Positions 47,939 to 57,123 of a DNA stretch of 64,000 bases are shown here, in pieces. The notes under the pieces are model-generated. The model saw only the letters and a program-made list of their open reading frames with translations. It was not told where the DNA came from and searched no databases. Location of the stretch: the NCBI RefSeq assembly GCF_026241515.1, contig NZ_JAPHPW010000009.1, positions 1 to 64,000 on the forward strand, in the 5' to 3' direction. The stretch comes from Vibrio sp. 14G-20 (lineage in GTDB: Bacteria; Pseudomonadota; Gammaproteobacteria; Enterobacterales; Vibrionaceae). The translations under genes were made by a program, and so were the position numbers. The stretch's first letter is position 1. Each line of letters begins with the position of its first letter.

Positions 47939-48847
47939 CTATTGATAGAAAAAAAGAGAGATTCCACCTAACGCAGTAAGTGTCCCTATGACACTTTGCT
48001 TCGATATCTTTTCTCCATTCAGTGCATAAATCACCAAAATAAAGACCGGACTGGTCGCTATCAACGTTTGTGCAATCGCAGGGTTAGCATTTTTCAACGC
48101 AACCTGCTGAAGCCACAGCGCCAAAAATGTTCCGACAAATATTGCCCCTAAAAGCCAAAGCTTGTCGAATTTGGTCATCTCCCATAAATCTCTTTTCATA
48201 GACGAGTAAGGCTTACTCTCAACAAAAGGGATAATCAGCATCACAGCAAACACACCTATCGTGAGCCGAATCAGTGCCCCTAACAATGGGGGAATATCAC
48301 CAGCCACCAAAGCATAATGGGAAATCACCACTCCGGAAGCCTGACAAACACTTGCCACAAGTCCAAATCCAATACCACTCCATTGTGCTTTGTTTTTAGA
48401 ACCGTCCTCACCATTCACAGACTGAGACGGCTGAAAAACGACAAATGTTACGGCTAAAGTCGTGATGACAACACCGAGCCAACTTTGCAACGTCAATACA
48501 GCACCTAAAAACGTTAATGCCAATACACCAGAAAGTGGCGGTGCTAAAGATTCCAATAACAGCGTCTTATTGGCACCAATTCTTTTCAACGCCGCAAAAT
48601 AGGCGCTATCTCCAATCGCAATGCCAATCACACCAGAAATGGCCAGGATCCAAAAGTGATTCGCACTCAGTTCAAACTCCGGCATTGGAATAAGAGGCAT
48701 CACCAGCAACATCATCCCAGACGCCACTACCCCCTTAACAATGTTCAATTGCATCGCAGAGAAGCGATGTCCAAATTGCCCATAGATCCATGTCGCACAC
48801 GCCCACACAATCGCAGCGCCAATAGCGGCCAATTCACCTATATACAT
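47939..48847 (-). CDS. EamA/DMT-family transporter
   Basis: A 302-residue inner-membrane transporter with about ten membrane segments in two EamA repeats (YIGELAAIGAAIVWACATWIYG at the start; SGIGFGLVASVCQASGVVISHY-type segment at about 155). The loop FVVFQPSQSVNGEDGSKNKAQ separates the halves. The substrate is unknown. It converges with the cyclase gene 11 bases away, with no terminator hairpin between, so the two transcripts probably overlap. It is only distantly like the exporter at 6564. Confidence 0.9.
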   Translation of the reverse strand: MYIGELAAIGAAIVWACATWIYGQFGHRFSAMQLNIVKGVVASGMMLLVMPLIPMPEFELSANHFWILAISGVIGIAIGDSAYFAALKRIGANKTLLLESLAPPLSGVLALTFLGAVLTLQSWLGVVITTLAVTFVVFQPSQSVNGEDGSKNKAQWSGIGFGLVASVCQASGVVISHYALVAGDIPPLLGALIRLTIGVFAVMLIIPFVESKPYSSMKRDLWEMTKFDKLWLLGAIFVGTFLALWLQQVALKNANPAIAQTLIATSPVFILVIYALNGEKISKQSVIGTLTALGGISLFFYQ

Positions 48848-49097
48848 CCGTATTTATCCCTTGTAGTTATGCACGTCATTTAGAATCGTAATTGTCATCG
48901 TTTCAGCGGAAACACCAACAATAAAGCCGAAATAGCCTCTTCAAATGCAATGAGATTTTATAATATCCATCAATGCTTTTATCCGCATTAGAAGCGACAA
49001 CACATTATTTTCAACTTGGTAAATCATTTTTATAACAATTACTTGGATGATAGCGTAGTATATTTATAACTAATATCTAACATTACAAGGATCTGTT
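48848..49097. other. Divergent intergenic region, DMT transporter and DUF3302 gene
   Basis: A 250-base A/T-rich region with no ORF. The ribosome site CAAGGA precedes ATG 49098. No repeat or operator is obvious. Confidence 0.45.
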
Positions 49098-49493
49098 ATG
49101 TTTTTAGACTACTTTGCACTCGGCTTACTGATTTTCGTAGCATTAGTAATCTTTTACGGCATCATCGTTATTCACGATATTCCCTATGAAATTGCGAAAG
49201 AACGCAACCACCCTCATCAAGATGCTATTCACGTCTCAGGTTGGGTTAGCCTATTCACCTTACACGCTATTTGGCCCTTCCTTTGGATCTGGGCAACGCT
49301 ATGGCGTAAAGATCGTGGTTGGGGCTTCGCTAAATTGGAAGAAGAGCAACACGACATTCATCATCGTGTTGATATTTTAATCGATCAGGTTAGCACGCTT
49401 CAGGAAGAAATTGCTCAACTCAAACAAGAAAAGTCCGTAAAAGTGGATACGGATAAAGTTCAAAACAACGTCCAAGATCAGGAGGTTAAGTAA
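49098..49493 (+). CDS. DUF3302 inner-membrane protein (YiaW-like)
   Basis: A 131-residue protein with two membrane segments (YFALGLLIFVALVIFYGIIVIHDI, about 4-28, and SLFTLHAIWPFLWIWATLW, about 50-68). A C-terminal coiled-coil tail follows (HRVDILIDQVSTLQEEIAQLKQEK). The motif IPYEIAKERNHPHQDAIHVSGWVSLFTLHAIWP is typical of DUF3302. Its partner HlyD-type gene starts at the overlapping TAATG, the same pair as E. coli yiaW-yiaV. Its role is unknown; it may support the adaptor protein or membrane-envelope homeostasis. Confidence 0.88.
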   Translation: MFLDYFALGLLIFVALVIFYGIIVIHDIPYEIAKERNHPHQDAIHVSGWVSLFTLHAIWPFLWIWATLWRKDRGWGFAKLEEEQHDIHHRVDILIDQVSTLQEEIAQLKQEKSVKVDTDKVQNNVQDQEVK

Positions 49494-50623
49494 TGGATTT
49501 ACTGCTGATAATGACCTACGCGGCACTTTGCATCACTATTTTCAAAGTGTTTAATATCCCGCTTAACAAATGGACAGTGCCAACCGCCGTTCTTGGTGGC
49601 GTTATCATAATAGGTACATTGATCCTATTGATGAACTATAACCATCCTTTTACTCAAATTGGTAACCAAGTTTACTCAACAACGCCGGTCGTTTCAGGCG
49701 TAAGAGGTAAAGTTATCGAAGTACCTGTAGAGGCAAACAAACCCCTCAAACAAGGGGATATCCTTTTCAAGATCGACCCTATCCCATTTGAAGCTGAAGT
49801 CGCACGATTAGAGGCGAAAGTAAAAGAAGCAAGCCAAGGTGCTCTTGGGATGGAATCTGAAGTGGCTGAAGCAGAGGCTGCGAAAATCAAAGCCATTGCA
49901 GAAAGAGATAAAGCACAGCGTGAATTTTCTCGTTACAAGCGCGGTTATGACAGCGGGGCCTTTACCGAGCAACAATTAGACACTCGCAGACAAGCTTATA
50001 AGGCATCAGAAGCCGCCGTGAAAGTAGCAGATGCGAATCTAGAACAAGCAAAAATCGCCTTAGATTCTGAAATCGGTGGCGAGAATACAGCCGTTTTAAG
50101 CTTACTAGCTGAATTACGCAAAGCTCAGTTTGATTTAGAACAAACTGTTGTTCGAGCTCCAACTGACGGATACGTTACGCAGTTAGCATTGCGCCCAGGT
50201 GTAATGGCAGTGCCGCTTCCTTTAGCTCCGGTGATGACGTTTGTGCACACTGAGGAGCAGTTCTATACCGCTGCGTTCAGACAAAACTCATTACAACGCC
50301 TACAACCCGGTTACGAAGCGGAATTTTTGTTTAGAGCACTACCAGGAGAAGTATTCAAAGGGCGCATTGATGAAGTAATTCCGGCTATTGGTGAGAGCCA
50401 ATTCCAAGCTCGAGGGGCACTTCTAGGTACTGATGCATTGCGTACCAGTGGTCGTGTGTTTGTTAAATTGAGCATCACTGATGATCTGTCGGATTACCAT
50501 TTGCCTATGGGTACCGCGGTTGAAGTTGCCGTTTATTCTGACAGCTTCACTCACGTATCTATCATGCGTAAGGTCCTTATTCGCATGAAGAGTTGGCAAA
50601 ACTATCTATACCTAGACCACTAA
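49493..50623 (+). CDS. HlyD-family membrane-fusion protein (YiaV/YibH-like)
   Basis: A 376-residue periplasmic adaptor. Two hydrophobic segments at the N-terminus (LLIMTYAALCITIFKVF and VPTAVLGGVIIIGTLILLM) anchor it. The first half of the biotinyl-lipoyl-like domain (VSGVRGKVIEVPVEANKPLKQGDILFKIDP) follows. A long coiled coil comes next (about 105-205: EVARLEAKVKEASQGALGMESEVAEAEA), then the second lipoyl half (VRAPTDGYVTQLALRPGVMA) and a beta-barrel. No outer-membrane channel or pump gene is adjacent. Coupled to the DUF3302 gene by TAATG overlap. Confidence 0.9.
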   Translation: MDLLLIMTYAALCITIFKVFNIPLNKWTVPTAVLGGVIIIGTLILLMNYNHPFTQIGNQVYSTTPVVSGVRGKVIEVPVEANKPLKQGDILFKIDPIPFEAEVARLEAKVKEASQGALGMESEVAEAEAAKIKAIAERDKAQREFSRYKRGYDSGAFTEQQLDTRRQAYKASEAAVKVADANLEQAKIALDSEIGGENTAVLSLLAELRKAQFDLEQTVVRAPTDGYVTQLALRPGVMAVPLPLAPVMTFVHTEEQFYTAAFRQNSLQRLQPGYEAEFLFRALPGEVFKGRIDEVIPAIGESQFQARGALLGTDALRTSGRVFVKLSITDDLSDYHLPMGTAVEVAVYSDSFTHVSIMRKVLIRMKSWQNYLYLDH

Positions 50624-50674
50624 ACGGACGTAGATATGTGACGAGCCCGCTCAACACATTGTTAAGACGAATGA

Positions 50675-50702
50675 AAAAGCCAGACCCGTTCTGGCTTTTT
50701 TG
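50675..50702 (+). terminator. Rho-independent terminator after HlyD-type gene
   Basis: AAAAGCCAG/CTGGCTTTT with loop ACCCGTT is followed by T residues. Confidence 0.85.
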
Positions 50703-50782
50703 TTGCTTGATTAACCGTAAAATTGCGCTTTTTACACGATATTTAGGTGTTCAGATGGAATTTTAGACATCTAGACACTTAC

Positions 50783-50813
50783 CTTCCCTTATGGAAGGGT
50801 TCTACTGTATAAT
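50783..50813 (+). promoter_or_regulatory. Palindrome and -10 element of the ECF transporter operon
   Basis: CCTTCC-CTTAT-GGAAGG (50783-50798) lies nine bases before a perfect TATAAT (50808-50813). The palindrome would cover the -35 region and spacer, the place for a repressor operator. Confidence 0.5.
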
Positions 50814-50925
50814 GCGCGCCTTATTTTTTATATTTGCCCAAAAAACGTTCTCATTGAGACGCATATTAATAATGGTGAATATTCGTTCTTTATTAAGCTT
50901 TATCTTTCAGTATTCGAGGTTATCT

Positions 50926-51474
50926 ATGAACTTTTCAGCTAAAACAGTGGTCGTTATCGCCATTGGCGCGGCGCTGTACGGCATTGGTGGTTTACCTATG
51001 TTTGGTGTCCCAGTGTTTGCGAACACGACATTGAAACCAGCCATGGCAGTCTTAGCACTGTTTTCTGTTTTGTTCGGCCCAATTGTTGGCTTCTTAGTTG
51101 GCTTTATCGGTCACTGGGTAACGGATCTGTTCGCAGGCTGGGGCGTGTGGTTAACTTGGGTTTTAGGCTCAGGTATCGTAGGCATGGTTATCGGCTTGTT
51201 CCCTATGATGACTAAGAACCGTCTTCAAGAAGGCGAGCTGCCAATTAAAGATTTTGTATTGTTCGTGATACTCGCCCTTGCAGGTAACGTTGTAGGCTAT
51301 GGCTGCTCTGCGTTCCTAGACACCATCCTATATGCAGAACCGTTTACTAAAGTGTTCACTCAACTGTCTATCATCGCTGCGGGTAACACCGTTCTGATCG
51401 CTGTTGTAGGCTTCCTGATCCTAAAATCAGTCGCTAAGCGCAACAAACAAAGCCGCAACCTGACTGAGGCATAA
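50926..51474 (+). CDS. ECF transporter S component (UPF0397 family)
   Basis: A 182-residue membrane protein with five or six hydrophobic segments, matching UPF0397, the substrate-binding (S) subunit class of energy-coupling-factor transporters. ATG 50926 ([21 protein letters not shown]) is chosen because GAGG precedes it; upstream in-frame ATGs add an unlikely leader. Motifs include [48 protein letters not shown]. The vitamin or small-molecule ligand is not readable from sequence. Ten bases or fewer separate it from the ATPase gene. Confidence 0.88.
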   Translation: MNFSAKTVVVIAIGAALYGIGGLPMFGVPVFANTTLKPAMAVLALFSVLFGPIVGFLVGFIGHWVTDLFAGWGVWLTWVLGSGIVGMVIGLFPMMTKNRLQEGELPIKDFVLFVILALAGNVVGYGCSAFLDTILYAEPFTKVFTQLSIIAAGNTVLIAVVGFLILKSVAKRNKQSRNLTEA

Positions 51475-51480
51475 GCGATA

Positions 51481-53175
51481 ATGACTATAGCATTTTCGAA
51501 CTTCTCTTTTAGATATGAGTCGCTGGATAAACCGACGCTAAAAAATATCAATCTAAGGATAGAGAAAGGAGAGAAAATCGTCATTATTGGACCAAGTGGT
51601 AGTGGTAAATCCACCCTAGGTCAGTGTCTTAACGGTCTGATACCTCATGCAATCAAAGGTGAAGTAACGGGCTCTTTAGAGATAAACGGCAAGGATATCT
51701 CTGAGTTTTCGATGCACAACTACACCGAGCAAGTAGGCACAGTATTACAAGATACTGACAGCCAGTTTGTGGGTTTGAGTATCGGTGAAGACATCGCTTT
51801 CGCACTCGAAAACCAGTTGATGTCGAACATTGACATGTACCCGTTAGTTAAGTCGACTGCAAAAATGGTCGATCTAGCGGACATGCTTGAACGTTCACCT
51901 CATGACCTTTCAGGTGGTCAAAAACAACGAGTTTCGTTAGCGGGTATCTTAGTTGACGACGTTGATATCTTGCTGTTCGATGAGCCTCTAGCAAGCCTTG
52001 ACCCTAAAACAGGTAAGGCAACGATTGAGATCATCGACCAACTGCATAAAGAAACCAACAAGACCATCGTGATTATCGAGCACCGCCTTGAGGATGTTCT
52101 GCATCGCGATATTGATCGTGTGATCTTAATGGAACGTGGCGAAATCGTTGCAGACATGACACCCGATGAAATCTTAGCGTCTGAACTGCTTGAGACTCAC
52201 GGTATTCGTGAACCGCTTTACTTGTCGGCGCTTAAGGCGGCGAAAGCCCCACTAACCAGCGAAGACAAGCTGTCAAACCTCAAAGCTTTAGACTACAAAA
52301 GGTTCCGCCCTGCTGTTCAAGCTTGGTTTGCAGAGCGCTCTGCCCCAGTAGCAGATAAGCAATATCCACCTTTACTTGAAGTTCATGGTCTGACTTATTC
52401 TTACGACGGCGAGAAAAACGCACTCGAAGATGTCAGCTTCAAGATTGGTAAAGGTGAGTTCGTTTCGATTCTAGGCAAAAACGGTTCGGGTAAATCTACC
52501 ATCACTAAACTCATCATGGGTGTGATCGATGCCGATTCAGGCTCTTCCTATCTAAATGGTGAAGACCTATCTGAGCTTTCTATCTTTGAAAGAAGTCAGA
52601 AAGTCGGTGTCGTGATGCAGAACCCAAATCATATGATCTCGCATCATATGATTTTCGACGAGATTGCTTTTGGTCTTCGTAACCGCAACATTGCAGAAGA
52701 ACTGATCACAGAAAAAGTAGAGCATGTTCTCGAGCTGTGTGGGCTGAGTAAGTTCCGCCACTGGCCGATCGAAGCACTAAGCTACGGCCAGAAAAAACGT
52801 GTAACCATCGCTTCTATCTTAGTGTTGGAACCTGAACTCCTCATCTTGGATGAACCAACGGCGGGTCAAGATTACCGCAACTACACATCCATGCTGGCCT
52901 TCATCCAAAAACTAAACCGTGATTTGGGTATTACCGTTGTGATCATTTCACACGACATGCATCTCGTTCTTGAGTACACCACACGCTCAATCGTGATTGC
53001 CGATAGCAAGCTGATTGCCAATGCCCCGATGACGGAAGTATTTAGTCAGCCATCACTTCTAGAACGTGCAAACCTTTGTACCACCAGCATTTATGAACTC
53101 GCGACTATGATGAAAATCGACGATACTAATGCGTTCATGCAGTACTTCATCGACTACGAGAGAAGTGCTCAATGA
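51481..53175 (+). CDS. ECF transporter ATPase, two fused nucleotide-binding domains
   Basis: A 564-residue fusion of two CbiO/EcfA-type ATPases. In the first half: Walker A GPSGSGKSTLGQCLNG (about residue 38), signature LSGGQKQRVSLAG and DEPLASLDP. In the second: GKNGSGKSTITKL (about residue 332), the altered signature LSYGQKKRVTIAS and DEPTAGQD. In other bacteria the two ATPases are separate genes. It lies between the S and T genes, overlapping the T gene by four bases (ATGA). It energises uptake of the S-component ligand. Confidence 0.92.
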   Translation: MTIAFSNFSFRYESLDKPTLKNINLRIEKGEKIVIIGPSGSGKSTLGQCLNGLIPHAIKGEVTGSLEINGKDISEFSMHNYTEQVGTVLQDTDSQFVGLSIGEDIAFALENQLMSNIDMYPLVKSTAKMVDLADMLERSPHDLSGGQKQRVSLAGILVDDVDILLFDEPLASLDPKTGKATIEIIDQLHKETNKTIVIIEHRLEDVLHRDIDRVILMERGEIVADMTPDEILASELLETHGIREPLYLSALKAAKAPLTSEDKLSNLKALDYKRFRPAVQAWFAERSAPVADKQYPPLLEVHGLTYSYDGEKNALEDVSFKIGKGEFVSILGKNGSGKSTITKLIMGVIDADSGSSYLNGEDLSELSIFERSQKVGVVMQNPNHMISHHMIFDEIAFGLRNRNIAEELITEKVEHVLELCGLSKFRHWPIEALSYGQKKRVTIASILVLEPELLILDEPTAGQDYRNYTSMLAFIQKLNRDLGITVVIISHDMHLVLEYTTRSIVIADSKLIANAPMTEVFSQPSLLERANLCTTSIYELATMMKIDDTNAFMQYFIDYERSAQ

Positions 53176-54011
53176 ACTCATCAAAAGTAAAATTCGGCAT
53201 CAATTACATTGATACAAAATCACCGCTTCATGCACTCAACGGCATCACCAAATTTGCACTCTTCTTAGCTTGGGTAACCGTGGTGTTGACTACGTTTGAC
53301 CTAAGGTTGATAACGCTGCTTATTGTGACTGGTTTATACCTGCTGAAGCTTACCAATGTGCCTGTACGCGTGTATAAGCCTTTGTTATTGGGTACGGCGA
53401 GTGTATTAAGCCTAAATGCTTTGTTCATGTATTTGCTTGCTCCACAGCAAGGTACTGAGCTCATCGGCAGCGAAACCTTATTGCTTACATTGCCGGGTAA
53501 CTACTCGTTGAGCCAAGAGACTCTGTTTTACTTAATCACTGTCACGCTCAAGTACATGAGCATGTTCCCGATAGCGTTGATTTTTGTCTTCACAACGCAT
53601 CCGACTGAGTTCGCAGCGAGCCTCAACCGTATAGGTGTTCCTTACAAGATCGCCTACGCGGTCAGCTTAACACTGCGTTACTTGCCAGAAGTTAAGAAAG
53701 ACTTCATCAATATCATGCATGCTCAGCAGGCTCGTGGTGTAGAACTCTCAAAGAAAGCGCCCTTAATTACTCGTATCAAAAATGTGGCTAAGGTTCTAGG
53801 CCCTCTTATTTTCTCTAGCTTGGACCGCGCAGACGAGATATCTAATGCAATGACGTTGCGAGGTTTTGGACGACACAAAGCGCGTACTTGGTACAGTTAT
53901 GCACCTTTGAAACGTGTCGACTTTGTTTGTTTAGCCGTTATCGCATTAGTCGTGATACTCGCCATCACAAAGCGAGTACTTGAAGACCAGCTGTTCTGGT
54001 ACCCTTTCTAG
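53172..54011 (+). CDS. ECF transporter transmembrane component EcfT
   Basis: A 279-residue membrane protein of the CbiQ/EcfT family. Hydrophobic segments lie at about 22-70 and 100-150 and near the C-terminus (FVCLAVIALVVILAI). The coupling helices with Ala-Arg-Gly signatures are present: MHAQQARGVELSKK (about residue 180) and AMTLRGFGRHKAR (about 220). These transmit ATP-driven movement to the S component. It is third gene of the S-A/A-T operon, followed by a strong terminator. Confidence 0.92.
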   Translation: MNSSKVKFGINYIDTKSPLHALNGITKFALFLAWVTVVLTTFDLRLITLLIVTGLYLLKLTNVPVRVYKPLLLGTASVLSLNALFMYLLAPQQGTELIGSETLLLTLPGNYSLSQETLFYLITVTLKYMSMFPIALIFVFTTHPTEFAASLNRIGVPYKIAYAVSLTLRYLPEVKKDFINIMHAQQARGVELSKKAPLITRIKNVAKVLGPLIFSSLDRADEISNAMTLRGFGRHKARTWYSYAPLKRVDFVCLAVIALVVILAITKRVLEDQLFWYPF

Positions 54012-54050
54012 CCTTGCAAAGTCATAAGACAACACTGTTAAAGAATCAAA

Positions 54051-54076
54051 GGCCACTTAGTTAAGTGGCCTTTTTT
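54051..54076 (+). terminator. Rho-independent terminator after ECF operon
   Basis: GGCCACTTA/TAAGTGGCC is followed by six T residues. Confidence 0.85.
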
Positions 54077-54228
54077 CACACTAAACAGTAGTTTATGTAT
54101 AAATTATCGATTAATTATATCTTTTTATGCGTGATTTTTTGTTTTTTAAGGTCTATTACGGAATATTTTGTTAACATCCTCAATCCGTAATTTCTATACA
54201 GAATGTCACACCTAATGTGGGATTTATA

Positions 54229-54699
54229 ATGGCTCGAATAACTCAAGTACAGAAACTAGAAAACCAAAAAAACTACGATGAAATCGTATTGAACCTTTTT
54301 CTGGCTGAAGGACATGAAGCTCTAACTTATGCAAGGATTGCCCAAGAAATTGGCATTAGTTTAACAACGCTTCAGGGCTATTATCCATCGACACGTGCTA
54401 TCCGAACAGTGCTTCACAAGCACATGTTATCGATTGTTATAGAGAACCTAGATTTCGCTTCGGAAGAGGTATTTCTTCAATCATGGCAAAATGCTTTAGA
54501 CAATGAACAATTCCGATACGTTATCAAACTGATGTTTTTTCATGCCTCACAGGTCAAAAGTCCAGAAGCATTCAATGTCAGTTCAGATGGTCTGTTTCGT
54601 GAAAAAATGCTGAATAGCTTCGGGACCGACTCGGTTCGAATCCTTGAAACGGTAATTGGACGTTCAATGTTCTACCTAACGAATTTCAACAAGCATTAA
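54229..54699 (+). CDS. TetR-like transcriptional regulator
   Basis: A 156-residue protein, short for TetR. ATG 54229 (MARITQVQKLENQKNYDEIV) is used; an in-frame start four codons upstream is possible. Residues about 14-55 form a TetR-like helix-turn-helix (EIVLNLFLAEGHEALTYARIAQEIGISLTTLQGYYPS). The C-terminal part is helical with no recognisable ligand domain (FRYVIKLMFFHASQVKSPEAF). The upstream 215 bases are very A/T-rich. Its target is unknown; neighbours are the ECF operon and glgB. Confidence 0.8.
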   Translation: MARITQVQKLENQKNYDEIVLNLFLAEGHEALTYARIAQEIGISLTTLQGYYPSTRAIRTVLHKHMLSIVIENLDFASEEVFLQSWQNALDNEQFRYVIKLMFFHASQVKSPEAFNVSSDGLFREKMLNSFGTDSVRILETVIGRSMFYLTNFNKH

Positions 54700-54716
54700 G
54701 CAAAACAGATAGAAAC

Positions 54717-54748
54717 AAAAAGGGAGCCTTCAGGCTCCCTTTTTCATA
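54717..54748. terminator. Bidirectional terminator between TetR-like gene and glgB
   Basis: AAAAAGGGAGCCT pairs with AGGCTCCCTTTTT around a two- to four-base loop. It serves both convergent genes. Confidence 0.85.
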
Positions 54749-54768
54749 TTCTCAGTTTGTTTATCGAC

Positions 54769-56949
54769 CTAATTTAGCTTGTAAAAAACGGTCGATAACG
54801 GCGGTAAACGCAGCTCAATCGATGTATCTAGCCCTTCGCTTTCTACTGATTCAATCTCTGCTGTCTGCTTCACTTCAAAACCACTACCTGCATAATCCAC
54901 AGAGTCTGTATTCAACAGCAGTGAGTACTCACCTTTTGATGGAACACCTAAGCGGAAATGCTCGTGAGGAACAGGCGTAAAGTTAGAGACAATTAATACA
55001 CGCTCACCAGACTCACTAATACGTTCGTGCGCTAAGATGCTCGCTTCTGCAGAATCCTGTAAACGCCATTCAAAACCTTTCGGGTCAAAATCGAGATCAT
55101 GCATTGCAGCTTCAGAGCGGTATAGATTGTTCAGATCTCTGGTTAAGCACTGAACGCCTTGATGACGTTTGTAATCCAGCAAGAACCATTGTAGTTGATC
55201 ATCGTGATTCCATTCAGCCGTCTGGCCAAACTCAGCGCCCATGAAGTTCAGCTTCTTACCTGGTTGCGCATACATGTAACCCATATAAGCACGTAAGTTG
55301 GCCGTTTGTTGCCATTCATCACCAGGCATCTTGTCGTGGATAGAGCCCTTACCGTAAACTACTTCATCGTGAGAGAGAGACAAGACGTAGTTCTCACTGT
55401 GTGCGTAAACCAGTGGGAAAGTAATTGTATCGTGGTGATATTTACGATTGATTGGGTCTTCTTGAATGTAAGACAAGCTGTCGTGCATCCAACCCATGTT
55501 CCACTTAAAGCCAAAGCCTAAGCCGCCCATAAAAGTCGGTGCTGAAACACCTGGGAAAGCCGTTGATTCTTCAGCAATCGTCATCGCATTCGGGAAGTGC
55601 TTGTACACTTCTTCGTTCATCCATTTAAGAGTTGCGATAGCGTCGTAGTTTTCGTTGCCGCCGTCTACGTTCGGGATCCATTGGTCATGGCTACGCGAAT
55701 AATCGAGGTACAACATCGAAGCAACCGCATCAACACGGATGCCATCGATATGGAATTGTTCGAACCAGTAAAGTGCATTAGAAACTAAGAAACGACGAAC
55801 ATGCTCTTTACCTAAATCGTAAATGTACGAGTTCCAATCTTGATGCCAACCACGACGTGGATCTGGATCATGGAACAATGGCGTACCATCGAAGTTTGCT
55901 AGGCCATGATCATCACTTGGGAAGTGAGCAGGAACCCAATCAAGTACTACACCAAGACCCGCTTGGTGACATTGGTCTATAAAGTATTTGAAATCATCTG
56001 GAGAACCAAAACGACTAGTCGGTGCAAATAGACCAACAGGTTGATAGCCCCACGAACCGTAGAATGGGTGCTCTGAAACTGGCATTAGCTCAACGTGCGT
56101 GTAACCAAGATCAGTTAGGTATGGGATCAGCTCAGCCGCAAGCTCACGATAATTTAAGAATTCACCTTCAGCGTTACGCTTCCAAGAACCGGCGTGCAGC
56201 TCGTAGAACGAAAGCGCTTCTTTACGCTTTTGCGTTACAGGGCGATTCTGCCACTTAGCATCTTGCCACTCGTAACGAGCGTGATCGTAAGTCACAGATG
56301 AGAACGAAGGGTATTGCTCAGAGTAGAAACCCCATGGGTCAGCTTTGTGTGGTAAGCCTTCGCCATTTGGTCCTTTTAATTCAAACTTGTATTGAGCACC
56401 TTCTTCCAGTTCAGGAATGAATAGACCCCACATACCGTAATCTAGGCGTTGCATTGGGTGACGACGACCATCCCAAGCATTGAAGTTACCCACCAAGCTC
56501 GCCGCAGTTGCATGCGGTGCGTACACCAAGAAACGCGTACCTGAGATCGTCTGTCCATCACGCTCTAGAGTAATAAACTGAGCCCCCATGTGATGATACA
56601 TATCTTTAGGTGTATGAAGATCTTCATAACTCGCGTACAGATCGTGGTACTGGTATGGATCATCGATGATCTGCTCTACCCCAGCCCAATCAACCGCAAG
56701 CTTATAGTGAGTGAAACGTAAGTCTCTTTTTTGCTTTAGGATGAAGCCACTTTCACCCTCTCGCGCTAACTCAATACGAGGTTCCTTTCCAACGATCAAC
56801 TCTACTTTATCTGCCCCTGGAATCCATACTCTTAATGCACCTTGATCTGAAGGTAAGTACGGCCCTAAAAACGCAAACGGGTCAGTGAAACAAGCCTGTG
56901 ATAGTTGGGTATATATTTGTTTTTGCTTTGAAATCGAACTTAGTTCCAA
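54769..56949 (-). CDS. glgB: 1,4-alpha-glucan branching enzyme GlgB
   Basis: A 726-residue branching enzyme that makes alpha-1,6 branches in glycogen. I propose a TTG start at 56949 ([18 protein letters not shown]), because GGGAG stands seven bases upstream and the further frame to an ATG at 57015 runs through the preceding terminator hairpin. An N-terminal domain and CBM48 ([30 protein letters not shown]) precede the GH13 barrel. Catalytic motifs are [12 protein letters not shown] (Asp nucleophile), [10 protein letters not shown] (Glu) and [12 protein letters not shown] (Asp). It lies after malQ on the same strand. Confidence 0.93.
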   Translation of the reverse strand: MELSSISKQKQIYTQLSQACFTDPFAFLGPYLPSDQGALRVWIPGADKVELIVGKEPRIELAREGESGFILKQKRDLRFTHYKLAVDWAGVEQIIDDPYQYHDLYASYEDLHTPKDMYHHMGAQFITLERDGQTISGTRFLVYAPHATAASLVGNFNAWDGRRHPMQRLDYGMWGLFIPELEEGAQYKFELKGPNGEGLPHKADPWGFYSEQYPSFSSVTYDHARYEWQDAKWQNRPVTQKRKEALSFYELHAGSWKRNAEGEFLNYRELAAELIPYLTDLGYTHVELMPVSEHPFYGSWGYQPVGLFAPTSRFGSPDDFKYFIDQCHQAGLGVVLDWVPAHFPSDDHGLANFDGTPLFHDPDPRRGWHQDWNSYIYDLGKEHVRRFLVSNALYWFEQFHIDGIRVDAVASMLYLDYSRSHDQWIPNVDGGNENYDAIATLKWMNEEVYKHFPNAMTIAEESTAFPGVSAPTFMGGLGFGFKWNMGWMHDSLSYIQEDPINRKYHHDTITFPLVYAHSENYVLSLSHDEVVYGKGSIHDKMPGDEWQQTANLRAYMGYMYAQPGKKLNFMGAEFGQTAEWNHDDQLQWFLLDYKRHQGVQCLTRDLNNLYRSEAAMHDLDFDPKGFEWRLQDSAEASILAHERISESGERVLIVSNFTPVPHEHFRLGVPSKGEYSLLLNTDSVDYAGSGFEVKQTAEIESVESEGLDTSIELRLPPLSTVFYKLN

Positions 56950-56985
56950 AACGTTTCTCCCTAACCAAACATCCAAAAAATATAA

Positions 56986-57013
56986 TACAAAAATGCCCGC
57001 TATTAGTGCGGGC
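56986..57013 (-). terminator. Terminator between malQ and glgB
   Basis: On the minus strand, GCCCGC pairs with GCGGGC around a seven-base A/T-rich loop and is followed by ATTTTTG. It should reduce read-through from malQ into glgB. Confidence 0.7.
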
Positions 57014-57123
57014 AATATAACAACAATTTATTCTACCAGATGAGCATTCATTATTGAGTGACCGAGGTTGTAGTTTCGTACGCCGTAAGCAAAAAACCAC
57101 TTATTTTCAAGTCACTCACGTCA

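Larger units (their letters stand above)
50624..50925. promoter_or_regulatory. Region between HlyD-type gene and ECF transporter operon
   Basis: 302 bases with a terminator (50675-50701), then a palindrome and promoter-like sequence (50783-50813). A further roughly 110-base leader before ATG 50926 contains an open frame with early ATG codons; I judge this non-coding. No riboswitch class could be recognised by eye. Confidence 0.5.

Noticed and set aside
50791..50925. 45-residue extension of the ECF S component
   Set aside because: It would start within the promoter region and has no ribosome site; ATG 50926 has one and matches family length.
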